A stretch of 64,000 nt of DNA, from contig JAFQNC010000006.1 in the NCBI GenBank assembly GCA_017396085.1, forward strand, positions 1 to 64,000, given 5' to 3'. This DNA comes from Tidjanibacter sp. GTDB lineage: Bacteria; Bacteroidota; Bacteroidia; Bacteroidales; Rikenellaceae. Shown piece by piece: positions 32,404 to 42,509 of the stretch. The notes beneath the pieces are model-generated. The model worked only from the letters and a program-made list of their open reading frames with translations. It was not told where the DNA came from and did no database searches. Within the stretch, counting starts at the first letter, position 1. Each line of letters begins with the position of its first letter. A program made the translations under genes and the position numbers.

Positions 32404-33495
32404 TTACTCCGAGCGAATCTCCCTTGCTTTGCTGCGGGGCTGCAAGCCGAGGTCCTCACGGATGAAGCGAAGTTTGAGGAGCAGTTCCTTCATACCCTCA
32501 ACATCCAAGCGGCGGGTGTTGTGGCTGTGATAGTCCTCAATCTTGGATACCTCCTCGTTGCCGTTGGTGAAGAACTTGTCGTAGTTCAGGTCCCTATTAT
32601 CGCAGGGGATGCGGTAGTAGTCGCCCATATCGATAGCCTTGGCCATCTCCTCACGGGTAACCAGCGTCTCATACAATTTCTCGCCGTGGCGGGTGCCAAT
32701 AACGCGCACCTCGGTATCGCCGTAGGCAGGATTAACCTTGGCGTAGGTCTGTTTGAGGGCCTCGGCCAACACGTCCAGAGTGGCTGCGGGGGCCTTCTGC
32801 ACGAAGAGGTCGCCATTCTCGCCGTGGGTGAATGCGTAGATAACCAAGTCCACAGCATCGTCCAGCGTCATCATAAAGCGAGTCATATTGGGGTCGGTGA
32901 TGGTGATGGGCTTGCCCTGCTCCATCTGCTCAACCCACAAGGGAATAACCGAGCCACGGCTCGCCATAACGTTACCGTAGCGAGTGCAGCAGATGGTGGT
33001 TGCGGCACCCTGACCGAGCTCACGACCTTTGGCAATGGCAACCTTCTCCATCAGTGCCTTGCTGATACCCATAGCGTTGATGGGATAGGCAGCCTTGTCG
33101 GTGGAGAGAACAACCACGTTTTTCACTCCGTGCTCAATGGCCGAAAGGAGTACGTTGTTGGTACCGATGACGTTGGTCATAGTGGCCTCCATGGGGAAGA
33201 ACTCGCAGGAGGGCACCTGCTTGAGTGCTGCGGCGGCAAAAACGTAGTCAACGCCACGCATAGCCACATCTACGGATGTTTTCTCACGCACATTGCCGAT
33301 GTAGAATTTCACCTTTGCTGCCACATCAGGATACTGAGCTTGAAGGTGATGACGCATATCGTCTTGTTTCTTCTCATCACGCGAGAAAATACGAATTTCT
33401 TTGATGTCGCTAGTGAGGAAGCGACGAAGTACGGCGTTACCGAAACTGCCCGTACCGCCTGTAATCAACAGGACTTTGTCTTTGAAAATGGACAT
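32404..33495 (-). CDS. fnlA: UDP-GlcNAc 4,6-dehydratase/5-epimerase (FnlA/WbjB/CapE-like)
   Basis: The 363-residue extended SDR has VLLITGGTGSFGNAVLRRFL, FSRDEKKQ, AAALKQVPSCEFFP and STDKAAYPINAMGISKALMEK, where Met replaces the usual catalytic Tyr as in the WbjB/PglF group. It starts the UDP-L-FucNAc pathway by dehydration and C5 inversion of UDP-GlcNAc. It is soluble, without the membrane half of the PglF-type enzyme encoded at the head of the same operon. Confidence 0.93.
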   Translation of the reverse strand: MSIFKDKVLLITGGTGSFGNAVLRRFLTSDIKEIRIFSRDEKKQDDMRHHLQAQYPDVAAKVKFYIGNVREKTSVDVAMRGVDYVFAAAALKQVPSCEFFPMEATMTNVIGTNNVLLSAIEHGVKNVVVLSTDKAAYPINAMGISKALMEKVAIAKGRELGQGAATTICCTRYGNVMASRGSVIPLWVEQMEQGKPITITDPNMTRFMMTLDDAVDLVIYAFTHGENGDLFVQKAPAATLDVLAEALKQTYAKVNPAYGDTEVRVIGTRHGEKLYETLVTREEMAKAIDMGDYYRIPCDNRDLNYDKFFTNGNEEVSKIEDYHSHNTRRLDVEGMKELLLKLRFIREDLGLQPRSKAREIRSE

Positions 33496-33508
33496 TTGAT
33501 ATGTATAG

Positions 33509-34705
33509 TTATTTTTTGCTTAAAATCTCTTCGTATAGGTCAATATATTTTTGGAAACATTTGTCCTTATCAAAATGCTCTTCTGCACGTTTCCTACACG
33601 CAGCAGAATAATGCTCTTTGCCATATTTACCGATTTCTTCTATGGCCTGAACCACCCCATCCAAATCGCCTTGTTCAACCACAAAACCAGTCTCAGGGGT
33701 GACAGCTTCTGGGCTACCACCTGTGCGATATGTAATCACTGGGGTCCCGCAGGCTAATGCTTCAAGATTTGTTGTAGGGAAAGTGTCTGCATATGTCGGG
33801 TTTATGAACACATCTGCATCTGCATAGAGCGCAGCTAATTCACCCATTGAGTTTGTGCGCTGTATGCCTTTAATTCCCTTGGGCAATTCTGCAATTTGTT
33901 GCTTTGTTAACCCCACCAATGTTATGGTTAATTCTTTCTCATCAAAACGTTTCCGCAAATCATAAAAGTCATACAAACCTTTTGATTTGGTCCATTGGCT
34001 GGCAACTCCAAGCACTCGTATCTCCGGATGATTCTCACTGATATCATTAGGTTTATATGTTGCAATATCAACTCCATTGTGTATTACTTGCAAATGTTTA
34101 TCTTGCAATATGGAGTGTGTTACAAAATCCAACAACCAGTGAGATACAGGTACAATATGCATATTACGATTATTGGCATATAAGAATTTCTTTAAGTCAT
34201 ATTCGCGCTTTGAAGAGTCGATATATGCCTTCGGATAAACTCTACGATAAGGACACTCCATACATTGTTCCTTCCATTTGTAACACTGTTGATGAATAAA
34301 ATGAGCGCAATGCCCAGTAAAAGACCAACAATCGTGTAAGGTCCAAACGAGAGGAATATCAGTAGAGTTCAGGTACTCAAATAAAATCTTATAGTTTATG
34401 TAATACCCGTGAATATTATGCAAGTGTATTATGTCAGGTTGAATGGTTTTTATCTGTTTTACCAACTTCTTGGTGGCATAAACAGACGCAAGGCCGTGCC
34501 TGCCAGTTAAGCGAGAATATAATAAATGGGTCGCAAGTCCAAATATATTTCCAATTTTTATCAAGCGCGATGCAGACTTATCTGTGTTCCTTCCATATGC
34601 GATATAACTTTCCCATCCCTGCTTCATTGCAGCAAGGCCAATTTGTTCCGCTATACGTCCAGTAGAACCCAAGTTTGCTGAAACATTAATCTGCAATAAC
34701 TTCAT
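33509..34705 (-). CDS. GT4-family glycosyltransferase A
   Basis: The 398-residue GT-B protein has an N-terminal INVSANLGSTGRIAEQIG loop, HLHNIHGYYINY, VWTLHDCWSFTGHC, a Cys-rich insert (C-Y-K-W-K-E-Q-C-M-E-C-P), HNGVD, and NPTYADTFPTTNLEALACGTPVI carrying the C-terminal E-x7-E motif. Such Cys-containing GT4 proteins (WcaC-like) are frequent in Bacteroidales capsule loci. Donor and acceptor cannot be deduced. AT-rich, 13 bp from fnlA. Confidence 0.85.
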   Translation of the reverse strand: MKLLQINVSANLGSTGRIAEQIGLAAMKQGWESYIAYGRNTDKSASRLIKIGNIFGLATHLLYSRLTGRHGLASVYATKKLVKQIKTIQPDIIHLHNIHGYYINYKILFEYLNSTDIPLVWTLHDCWSFTGHCAHFIHQQCYKWKEQCMECPYRRVYPKAYIDSSKREYDLKKFLYANNRNMHIVPVSHWLLDFVTHSILQDKHLQVIHNGVDIATYKPNDISENHPEIRVLGVASQWTKSKGLYDFYDLRKRFDEKELTITLVGLTKQQIAELPKGIKGIQRTNSMGELAALYADADVFINPTYADTFPTTNLEALACGTPVITYRTGGSPEAVTPETGFVVEQGDLDGVVQAIEEIGKYGKEHYSAACRKRAEEHFDKDKCFQKYIDLYEEILSKK

Positions 34706-34709
34706 AATA

Positions 34710-35801
34710 TCAACCTATCAACTCTAAATACTTGTTACAAAATGTTTCTTTATCGAATAAGGATTCCGCAATACGTCTACTCTTAACACCCATTGCTGTA
34801 CGTTCCTCCATTGATAATGAAACAAACTGTTCTATGGCAGTTGCAATCTCTCCGATGTCATACGGATTAAATAAAAAGCCATTTTGACCTTGTAGCACCA
34901 TTCTGCCATTATCGCTAACATCACTCACAAGCAAAGGCTTTCCACAACAAATAGCCTCCGAAATAGTATTAGACCATCCTTCGTGAAGCGAAGGGACACA
35001 TACTGCATCACAATTATGCACTATCGGGAGCACATCTCTTATGTGGTCATGCAATACTATCATATCGTCAATTCCAAACTCCTCTATTAGTTTAGAGAAC
35101 TCTACATAGCCATCACAGTACACACCATCTCTAACATACTTATTACCATACCAATGAAAGACAAAGTTGCTAATGTTCTTGTCTTTCAATAATTTAATAG
35201 CCTGAGCCAAACGAGCATAATTCTTCTGTTCTGCATAACGACAAAATGCTCCAATAACAAGTTTAGGGCTGTTTTGAGGAGGTTTAAAATATGAATAATG
35301 TGCTAAATCTGTGTAATTTGTAATAGTAATGATTTTATCTTTGTACTTCGGTGCAAGTTGCTTAAGGTATTCGGTCTGAGAAAAACTATTTGGAACGATA
35401 TAGTTGGCTCTTTTATACAACCACTTCACCAATATATTCTCATATTTAGTGGGCTTTCCAACAGTAAAGTTGCGTTCGCCCGCCAAAACTTTGATTTTAG
35501 GACGGAATAGCAACGGAATCAATGCTAAGAAACTTTCACGTTGTCCAAAACTTAATACACAATCTGTCTTTACACTAAAAAAGAATCGAAGGATTGCTAT
35601 AAACTTCCCTAAATTCGATTTCCCAACACCGAGCCTTACCCTCTCTATGGAGTTATGCTTTCGATAATGGTCTGGCGCATCACCAAATGTCACTATTGAG
35701 ATAGCATAACCATAGCCAAGTAACATATGAGATAATTCGCAGACCTGATGTTCTGCTCCTCCGCTTGAGTAGGTGCACAAGAAAAATGTAATATGTTTCA
35801 T
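34710..35801 (-). CDS. GT4-family glycosyltransferase B
   Basis: The 363-residue GT-B protein begins ITFFLCTYSSGGAEHQVCEL. The C-terminal Rossmann domain has VPSLHEGWSNTISEAICCGKPLLVSDV, with the E-x7-E pair. It resembles GalNAc-alpha-type retaining transferases (WbnH/PglA-like). It shares layout and the SDVSDNG motif with the gene at 36326, so the two look like diverged duplicates. AT-rich; 3 bp from the upstream acyltransferase gene. Confidence 0.85.
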   Translation of the reverse strand: MKHITFFLCTYSSGGAEHQVCELSHMLLGYGYAISIVTFGDAPDHYRKHNSIERVRLGVGKSNLGKFIAILRFFFSVKTDCVLSFGQRESFLALIPLLFRPKIKVLAGERNFTVGKPTKYENILVKWLYKRANYIVPNSFSQTEYLKQLAPKYKDKIITITNYTDLAHYSYFKPPQNSPKLVIGAFCRYAEQKNYARLAQAIKLLKDKNISNFVFHWYGNKYVRDGVYCDGYVEFSKLIEEFGIDDMIVLHDHIRDVLPIVHNCDAVCVPSLHEGWSNTISEAICCGKPLLVSDVSDNGRMVLQGQNGFLFNPYDIGEIATAIEQFVSLSMEERTAMGVKSRRIAESLFDKETFCNKYLELIG

Positions 35802-35804
35802 AGA

Positions 35805-36329
35805 TTATTTGTTATGCAGAACCATTTCCATCACAACTTTCTGTTTGTCAGTTCGATATGCTTCCAAGTTATAGGGGGGGGTGGCTTCCTTACACTTCGT
35901 TTTATATTCATCCATAGTACATATAAACTTCGCAGGAACACCCGCATATACACTATTGGGCTGAACATCTTTTGTCACCAAACTCCCTGCGCCCACAATT
36001 GAATTTGGACCGATAGTGACATTTGGTAATATGGTTACCCCCATTCCGATAAAGCAATTATCCTTGATCTCAATAGCCCCATATCTTAAGACATGCTTGT
36101 ATTCTGGTTCATCTCTAAAACACCAAGTACTTCCGTCATGTGTAACTAATGAGCATTTTGAAGAAAAATAAACATGATTCCCTACTGTGATTAAATACGG
36201 CTCTGAGCCCCAATCTGGGTTATCAATTAACTTACAATTTTCACCAATTGTCACACCGATATAGCGTGCATAACCAATAGGTCCTTTGAACTTCTTTTGT
36301 AAACGATTATATATACCACTAAAAATCAT
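35805..36329 (-). CDS. Hexapeptide-repeat acyltransferase with an in-frame C8 tract
   Basis: The 174-residue left-handed beta-helix protein of the WbbJ/CatB-like group has ENCKLIDNPDWGSEPYLITVGNHVYFS is represented by IDNPDWGSEPYLI, FIGMGVTILPNVTIGPNSIVGAGSLVTKDV is represented by FIGMGVTILP and VGAGSLVTKDV, then YAGVPAKFI. It probably O-acetylates a sugar of the repeat unit. The coding strand carries eight C (35874-35881) in the K-E-A-T-P-P-Y segment; loss or gain of one base would truncate the C-terminal helix. Start overlaps the previous gene by 4 nt. Confidence 0.83.
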   Translation of the reverse strand: MIFSGIYNRLQKKFKGPIGYARYIGVTIGENCKLIDNPDWGSEPYLITVGNHVYFSSKCSLVTHDGSTWCFRDEPEYKHVLRYGAIEIKDNCFIGMGVTILPNVTIGPNSIVGAGSLVTKDVQPNSVYAGVPAKFICTMDEYKTKCKEATPPYNLEAYRTDKQKVVMEMVLHNK

Positions 36330-37393
36330 CGCATTAAACTGATATATTGATTCACAAATTTTTCTTCATCAAATAACTGTTCCGCCAAAGCTCTGCTTGC
36401 AACGCCCATTTTTTCTCTTTCGACAACAGGCAACTCTATAAATTGTTTGAGTGCCGAGCAAATACTTTCTTCGTCTGTCGGATCAAATAAGAAGCCATTC
36501 ACACCATTCTTAACCATTATTCCGTTATCGCTAACATCAGATGCCAATATTGGGCGGCCACAACAAATTCCTTCTGCAATTGTATTTGCAAAACCTTCTC
36601 TCAAGGATGGCAAGCACAAACAATCATATTCTGCGATGCATTTTCTCACATCAGTTGCCCTATCATTTAGGTTTACAACCTCTTGTAGCCCATTTTCTTG
36701 TACGTATGCTGCGGCCTTTACGTACTCTTCCTCGTATTGAGAGCCCAAACAATGGTGACCATACCAATCAATTCGGAATGGAGTGGAACAACTCTCTTTT
36801 AACAGTTTAACCGCAGTTAAGAAACGTTGGCAATTTTTTGTTTTTTGATATCTTGCGAATATGGCAATTCTTACCTGAGTACAGTTCGGCAAGGGAGTGG
36901 GGGTATAATAGGTCAAATCCATATAATTGCCAATGGCCACTATCTTATGTTTCCAATCTGGACGCATCGCACATAAATCTGCCCACTGAGCAATACTATT
37001 TGGAACGATGTAATCGGCATATTTATATAAATTATGCATCATCTCTTGCGTTGTAGAACCCTGGCATCTCTCTCCAACTATTATTTTGATATTCTTTTTC
37101 CTTCGAAATAATAGCGAAAGAAGCATCAACTTGGTGGAGATAAAACTAATTACTACATCAAAATTATCACCATTGAAATACTTAAAAATATTAAACCGTG
37201 TTCCTACCCTTCCGCGCCCTTGCTCTAATCTAATTCGCTTGATATTTGGATGTAGTTCATAATCATCCTTTAACGAAGAATGAGTGACTACGGATACATC
37301 GTGCCCATATTTGTAGAATAGATTGGCCATTATTGCCATTTGACGCTGAGCACCACCGCCATGCAAAGCGTCAATAAATAAAGTTATTCTCAT
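36326..37393 (-). CDS. GT4-family glycosyltransferase C
   Basis: The 355-residue GT-B protein starts MRITLFIDALHGGGAQRQMAIM. The C-terminal domain has LCLPSLREGFANTIAEGICCGRPILASDVSDNG with the nucleotide-sugar E-x7-E pair. It is a probable paralogue of glycosyltransferase B. Its start shares one base with the stop of the upstream GT (ATGA-type junction), indicating coupled translation. AT-rich. Confidence 0.85.
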   Translation of the reverse strand: MRITLFIDALHGGGAQRQMAIMANLFYKYGHDVSVVTHSSLKDDYELHPNIKRIRLEQGRGRVGTRFNIFKYFNGDNFDVVISFISTKLMLLSLLFRRKKNIKIIVGERCQGSTTQEMMHNLYKYADYIVPNSIAQWADLCAMRPDWKHKIVAIGNYMDLTYYTPTPLPNCTQVRIAIFARYQKTKNCQRFLTAVKLLKESCSTPFRIDWYGHHCLGSQYEEEYVKAAAYVQENGLQEVVNLNDRATDVRKCIAEYDCLCLPSLREGFANTIAEGICCGRPILASDVSDNGIMVKNGVNGFLFDPTDEESICSALKQFIELPVVEREKMGVASRALAEQLFDEEKFVNQYISLMR

Positions 37394-38538
37394 TAGTTAT
37401 AGTACATTTTTTCTAATTCACTAATTATATTTTGCATATTAAAGGCGCTGATATCACCAGAGCACTCTCCCTTTATACTGGTGTCTACAATTGTTTGAGC
37501 CCAGACTTCGGCATCAATATCAATATTTAACGGCACCACCCTATCGGAAAGGAAACACTCGTTGGTTATTCTATCGGACACGACACACCTTAACCCTACG
37601 ATTTGAGCCTCGACTAAAGTAACTGGTAACCCCTCGAATATTGAAGGCATTACGAACACATCCATACACTTTAATAAAGATGGAATGTCAGACCTATGTG
37701 ATAAAATAGTCACGTGTTTTTCAAGATTGCAATCGCGTATCTGTTGTTGAATAGTCTCTTTCAATGGGCCATCACCAATCAGCAATAGGTGTGATTTATC
37801 ATTTTTAGCCAAAGTTCTCTTGAATACATCTAATAAGTAGGTATGGTTCTTTGTCGTAACGAATCGACCGATATGCCCCACGACAAATGCATCAGTAGGT
37901 ATTCCTTCTTGCTCACGTTTTTGAGCCACATCTAATTGCACATCATAGTATCTACTGAAATCCACACCATTCTTAATGACAACGGTATTATCCACTCCAA
38001 GTATTTGATTCAACTCTGCCTGCATTTTAGAATGCAATGCAATACATTGGAAATTATTATGTTTAATTAAGTATTTAGCTGCTTCCAGTTCTCGTTTCCT
38101 ATCCGAATTATTAAAGTATCGATTAGGTTCACTGTGACACGTATACAACAACTTAACATTGTGTAAAAATTTACTCAATGGCTTAAGGTGATGAATGATT
38201 TCCAAATGCGTATGAATACACCTAGGTTGTAATTCCTTAAATAATCTTTTTAACCTAAATTGAACATATTTATTATAAAAAAATCTATTCCACAACTTAT
38301 TAATAACACTCACCCGTGTGAAAGGAAAGCGAGAGTACACCGAAACGATCTTTATACCCGCTTCTTTCAGAAGATGGTAATTTCCTGAAGATAACTTTGG
38401 AGGCTCAATTGTTACTATGACGATAGGTATATCGCGCTGATTAAGCATTATGGCATAGTCTCTAACCAAAGACTCTGCACCGCCATCGCGGATGCCACTA
38501 ATAAATTGTACTATTGTACCACTATTACTATAACTCAT
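37393..38538 (-). CDS. GT4-family glycosyltransferase D
   Basis: The 381-residue GT-B protein has VQFISGIRDGGAESLVRDYAI near the start, HTHLEIIH, VIKNGVDFSRYY, VGHIGRFVTTKNHTYLLDVF and VMPSIFEGLPVTLVEAQIVGLRCVVSD (E-x7-E). It is typical of EpsF/Cap1-like capsule transferases. The start overlaps the wzy stop by 4 nt. AT-rich. Confidence 0.85.
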   Translation of the reverse strand: MSYSNSGTIVQFISGIRDGGAESLVRDYAIMLNQRDIPIVIVTIEPPKLSSGNYHLLKEAGIKIVSVYSRFPFTRVSVINKLWNRFFYNKYVQFRLKRLFKELQPRCIHTHLEIIHHLKPLSKFLHNVKLLYTCHSEPNRYFNNSDRKRELEAAKYLIKHNNFQCIALHSKMQAELNQILGVDNTVVIKNGVDFSRYYDVQLDVAQKREQEGIPTDAFVVGHIGRFVTTKNHTYLLDVFKRTLAKNDKSHLLLIGDGPLKETIQQQIRDCNLEKHVTILSHRSDIPSLLKCMDVFVMPSIFEGLPVTLVEAQIVGLRCVVSDRITNECFLSDRVVPLNIDIDAEVWAQTIVDTSIKGECSGDISAFNMQNIISELEKMYYN

Positions 38539-39959
38539 TGTTTATATGTATAACTTGGCGAATCACAGAACATTTTTATAATCAACCATATGACACTGAT
38601 GTAGACACAGGCTCTGATGTTACCCATTGTTAGTATCATTTCGCCTCGAGCATAAAAGATTTGTTCACAGAGGACAAATAAAATACAGAAAGCCAAGAGC
38701 CATTTACCTTTGATAATTCGTTTGTAGGCAAAATTTTCCAAAAAAGCAACAAGCCACCCATAAAATATCATAAATATCCAACCTAATTTACCAAAATTAA
38801 CATACATCTCGCCAATAAAGCAGAATCCGATGCCATTATTATATGACATAGCATAATCGGTAATCCACTCGGCCAAGTGCATTGTTTCATTCTGAATAAG
38901 AGGTAGATTAGATACAAGAGGTATAAATCCATTGATTATTGAAGTCAATATGGTTTGATGATGAGGGAATCCGTAGTCGATTGCCTCCATTGCCAAAATG
39001 GCAGTACGTGCAGAAAACCCCATTTCAGTTGTCGTTTCATATAGACTATCAATCAATGTATTACCCGTAGTTAAAGAAGATGTGCCGATTGTTTCCGTCC
39101 TAAATGTAGCTATTAACCCAATACCGGCAAACGCAAATATGGCCATAACAATCCATAATGGGATGAATTTTTTCTTAAAAAATTGTGGATGTGTAATGGG
39201 AGTGCAAATACATAATATCGCTAACATTGATATTGCCTGTGTTCTAACGCCAATTATCATATATAAGAACATTGTTATTAGGACACATGCATACAAAATC
39301 TTAGTATGTTTTTTATGGAAGACACTCCAAAAAAACAATATGACAGCCGTGGTGGATAATAATGCACCAAGCATTGAGTTTGATGCCACACGCATATCGT
39401 AAAACTCTGCATATCCATACGACTGTCGCAAGACAAGCATTTTTAGGCAGTTTAAAATCACATACGACCAAGATATTACCGTCAAAATGTTCAGTATTTG
39501 TGAGTATTTAGACTTAAACGTGTTATGAGTGTATGATTTGATTTGATCATCTAGACCCACGCAATTCCGTTTCTTAAATAACGCTATTGCCACACCAACG
39601 TTCATTCCTGAAATACAAAGCAATAAGAACCTCAAATATCGATTGACCTCAACTATTGAATGGAATGCATACACAGACAACAATTCACCTGATACATTTA
39701 ACAGATAAGCTATTGGCTGACCAATGGTAGAAAACATCGCATATAACATAAATAGCACATATGCGGATAGGAATCGACATCCGACCTTGCACCAATTAAT
39801 AATACCAATTAAGTATGTTAAAAGGCATAATAGTGTTAATATCGTATGAACTCTTTCTGTTGTACCATCAGCAAAGATGCTATTGGCACACAATGCCAAA
39901 AACATCCATATTACCGAACTAATAAGTATTGTAGTATTGTATCTTTTATTAACAGCCAT
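38535..39959 (-). CDS. wzy: O-antigen/capsule repeat-unit polymerase Wzy
   Basis: The 474-residue protein has about 11-12 hydrophobic segments and a long periplasmic loop near residues 325-385, the usual topology of Wzy polymerases. Sequence patterns fit the O-ag_pol_Wzy type (long form). Wzy proteins have little sequence conservation, so the call relies on topology, size and position between the flippase and the GT genes. It would join lipid-linked repeat units in the periplasm. Very AT-rich. Confidence 0.75.
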   Translation of the reverse strand: MAVNKRYNTTILISSVIWMFLALCANSIFADGTTERVHTILTLLCLLTYLIGIINWCKVGCRFLSAYVLFMLYAMFSTIGQPIAYLLNVSGELLSVYAFHSIVEVNRYLRFLLLCISGMNVGVAIALFKKRNCVGLDDQIKSYTHNTFKSKYSQILNILTVISWSYVILNCLKMLVLRQSYGYAEFYDMRVASNSMLGALLSTTAVILFFWSVFHKKHTKILYACVLITMFLYMIIGVRTQAISMLAILCICTPITHPQFFKKKFIPLWIVMAIFAFAGIGLIATFRTETIGTSSLTTGNTLIDSLYETTTEMGFSARTAILAMEAIDYGFPHHQTILTSIINGFIPLVSNLPLIQNETMHLAEWITDYAMSYNNGIGFCFIGEMYVNFGKLGWIFMIFYGWLVAFLENFAYKRIIKGKWLLAFCILFVLCEQIFYARGEMILTMGNIRACVYISVIWLIIKMFCDSPSYTYKQ

Positions 39960-39972
39960 TATAAAATAATGA

Positions 39973-41490
39973 TTATTTTTTTCGTATTATGGACAAAATC
40001 TGCTGTCTATCCTGTAATGAAAATCCACAAAACCACATATATAGACATACAGCAGCTATCGTAATAATCGACATTGCAATAGAACTCCACACGCAAGTAA
40101 TAAATGTTTCATTGCATATATATGCTACAAGCGCTATGAATATGCAAATTACACAAGGTAATATTACTTGTTTTAGATATTCTTTTATGGATAGTTCGGC
40201 AATTTTTTTGGCAATACGGATTATGGCCACATAGTTTATTATTTCCATAACTATCATAGAAATAAACACAAATTCATACGGGGCGCCAAATCGTAAGCCA
40301 ATGTATGACAACAATAGTGGTACTGACAATATAATACCCTCGGTAATTTGATACTTCTTCAAATTACCCACTGACAAAAAAATCGTATTTAGAGGAGAGT
40401 GAATACTCCTCAATAACGAATGTACCAATATAAGCCTAACAAATCCAATGGTGTATTCGGGAACCACTCCTAACCAAAGCTGTAATATACTTCCAGTTAA
40501 AAATGTAACGATTATAACAACAATCATTATGATCAGGAAGAATAATTTTGAGGAAAAATGTAGCATACGAAACATTTTATCTTTATCTCCTGATGCATAC
40601 GCCTTCACACTATATGGATTAAACACTAATCCTATATTAGACATCAACTGGGTAACAATGGATAAAATCTGATAGGCTATTCCACGAGCAGCATTTACAA
40701 CAGGTCCACCAAATACATTCAACACCATATTCAGACCATTTTGAGTTAATGCATAAGCTGTATTACCAAAGAAATTCCAACCTGCAATATGGGACATATC
40801 TTTAAATATATCTTTATCCCAACATCTCAAATATCTGCTCTCTTGGAAGTGTGTTCTACAATATGCTCCACATATTACTCTTACTATTATGGCCACCAAT
40901 AATTGCAATGCGCCATAAAGTATCAATTTATCAATTGGACTTACAACAAGGATATACACAATTATCAGTTTGAATACTGCCTCAAAGATGGAGACATAAG
41001 CATATACATCCATCCTCTCTCTAGATATCATCACTGCGTCGTATGGAATTGTCATAATACTAATAATTGCAGTTATGACCGAGAACTGGAAAACCCAACG
41101 AGCTGCATATAATCGAGATGGTGCAATGTTGATTTCATTATTTAAGAACCAAATGCCTACAATCTCAACGACGATAAAGAAAATCAATGCAATTATCAAT
41201 TGCACATTAACCCCCATACTAAAAACCAATCTCAAACGATTCTCATCTCCTCTTCCAGACTCATAATTAAGGCACCGCTGAATAGAGCTCGCAAAAAGTC
41301 CTCTTAAGGAATTGAATATTGCCACCACACTGCCTACCACATTATATATACCATAATCATCCACCCCGAGTTGTTGCAAAACGACCCTATATGTAAAAAG
41401 CGATATGATCATCGATAACAAAATTCGCCCATACATAAATATGGTATTCTTAGCCAGTCTTTTTGATGCAGCAGTGTTTTGCATATTCAA
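39973..41490 (-). CDS. wzx: Oligosaccharide flippase Wzx (MOP superfamily)
   Basis: The 505-residue protein has about 14 transmembrane helices and the polysaccharide-transporter start NTIFMYGRILLSMIISLFTYRVVLQQLG. LGVDDYGIYNVVGSVVAIF is the conserved first-loop motif of Bacteroidales flippases. It moves undecaprenyl-linked repeat units across the inner membrane. It lies 13 bp upstream of wzy. AT-rich. Confidence 0.9.
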   Translation of the reverse strand: MNMQNTAASKRLAKNTIFMYGRILLSMIISLFTYRVVLQQLGVDDYGIYNVVGSVVAIFNSLRGLFASSIQRCLNYESGRGDENRLRLVFSMGVNVQLIIALIFFIVVEIVGIWFLNNEINIAPSRLYAARWVFQFSVITAIISIMTIPYDAVMISRERMDVYAYVSIFEAVFKLIIVYILVVSPIDKLILYGALQLLVAIIVRVICGAYCRTHFQESRYLRCWDKDIFKDMSHIAGWNFFGNTAYALTQNGLNMVLNVFGGPVVNAARGIAYQILSIVTQLMSNIGLVFNPYSVKAYASGDKDKMFRMLHFSSKLFFLIIMIVVIIVTFLTGSILQLWLGVVPEYTIGFVRLILVHSLLRSIHSPLNTIFLSVGNLKKYQITEGIILSVPLLLSYIGLRFGAPYEFVFISMIVMEIINYVAIIRIAKKIAELSIKEYLKQVILPCVICIFIALVAYICNETFITCVWSSIAMSIITIAAVCLYMWFCGFSLQDRQQILSIIRKK

Positions 41491-41573
41491 TTGTCTTAAA
41501 CTACAAAAAATAATATAAGAGCACCCTAAACCAGTATTATAATTATTGGGGCTTAAATTTTGCTCATATTTTA

Positions 41574-42497
41574 TTATGCTGTAGGTAATTGTATTAAACC
41601 ACCAAGTTTATAATTCCATTCTATAGGCCTAAATTCGCCCATCCCACTTGCGGGATAGAATGTTATTTCACCAAAATACTCCTTGTTATTGACTACATAG
41701 AGATCTATTCTCAAAAAAGGAATATCCTTTGCCAATTTCTTACATACGGATATCATTGTGTCTAAATGCTCTGGCTTGGCAACTGAGGTATTGCCATTGT
41801 TGGCAACTGGATTCAACCCTACGAATGGCATATGATTCCATTCCATATCATAGAAATCTATTGTTTCTTTGGTGTTGCGATCGCGAATTACTTGACAATA
41901 TTTGGGTTCGCCATTAAAGCAGAAAAATTTATAATCAGGAAGATCTGAGTGTCCTTCTACTTCTATATATTTTTCCGCAATGATGCGAGGTTCTACATCT
42001 TTATACGGCCATTCGCGATAGTTGGTATAAATATCAAATTTTAATGAACGATTTAACTTTTTTCTTGCAGCCTCTATATTAAAATTTGCCTTGTCTTTGC
42101 AAACAACTACACCACCGCTACCACCGCCATGCGTTGTTTTTAACACAAATTGCTTAGGTAGCGAATCAAAATCAATATCATCAAACTTATTCCAAATGCC
42201 GAGAGTTGGTATAATATATTCATCTCCTATGATACTCGCTACATACTCTTTCACGGCATATTTATCTACCATTTTAGTGAATTCAGGCTTACGATTATAA
42301 AGTTTGAGCCATTGGAGTTTCTCGCTAAAAGTTTGAGGATTATCTAAATTCAAATCTTTACCCATACTTAACCTGAAAAGTTTTTTTAGGTACTTTTCAT
42401 CAGATTTGTAAAATCTTGCTATCCGCATCAGTATTGCCAACCTTAATCGATTTCTATCGTGCAAGAAATAATAGAATGCGTTCTTTATCTTATTCAT
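41574..42497 (-). CDS. TupA-like ATP-grasp protein
   Basis: The 307-residue protein has the ATPgrasp_TupA pattern: TFSEKLQWLKLYNR, DKYAVKEYV, FVLKTTHGGGSGGVVVCKDK (glycine-rich ATP loop), IIAEKYIEVEG, DYKFFCFNGEP and LRIDLYVVNNKEYFGEITFYPASG. Family members are thought to ligate amino acids or similar groups to surface polymers. In capsule loci they may add an amino acid to a uronic acid carboxylate, which fits the UDP-GlcA/GalA genes upstream. That role is inference. Confidence 0.83.
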   Translation of the reverse strand: MNKIKNAFYYFLHDRNRLRLAILMRIARFYKSDEKYLKKLFRLSMGKDLNLDNPQTFSEKLQWLKLYNRKPEFTKMVDKYAVKEYVASIIGDEYIIPTLGIWNKFDDIDFDSLPKQFVLKTTHGGGSGGVVVCKDKANFNIEAARKKLNRSLKFDIYTNYREWPYKDVEPRIIAEKYIEVEGHSDLPDYKFFCFNGEPKYCQVIRDRNTKETIDFYDMEWNHMPFVGLNPVANNGNTSVAKPEHLDTMISVCKKLAKDIPFLRIDLYVVNNKEYFGEITFYPASGMGEFRPIEWNYKLGGLIQLPTA

Positions 42498-42509
42498 TTA
42501 TACCAAAAA

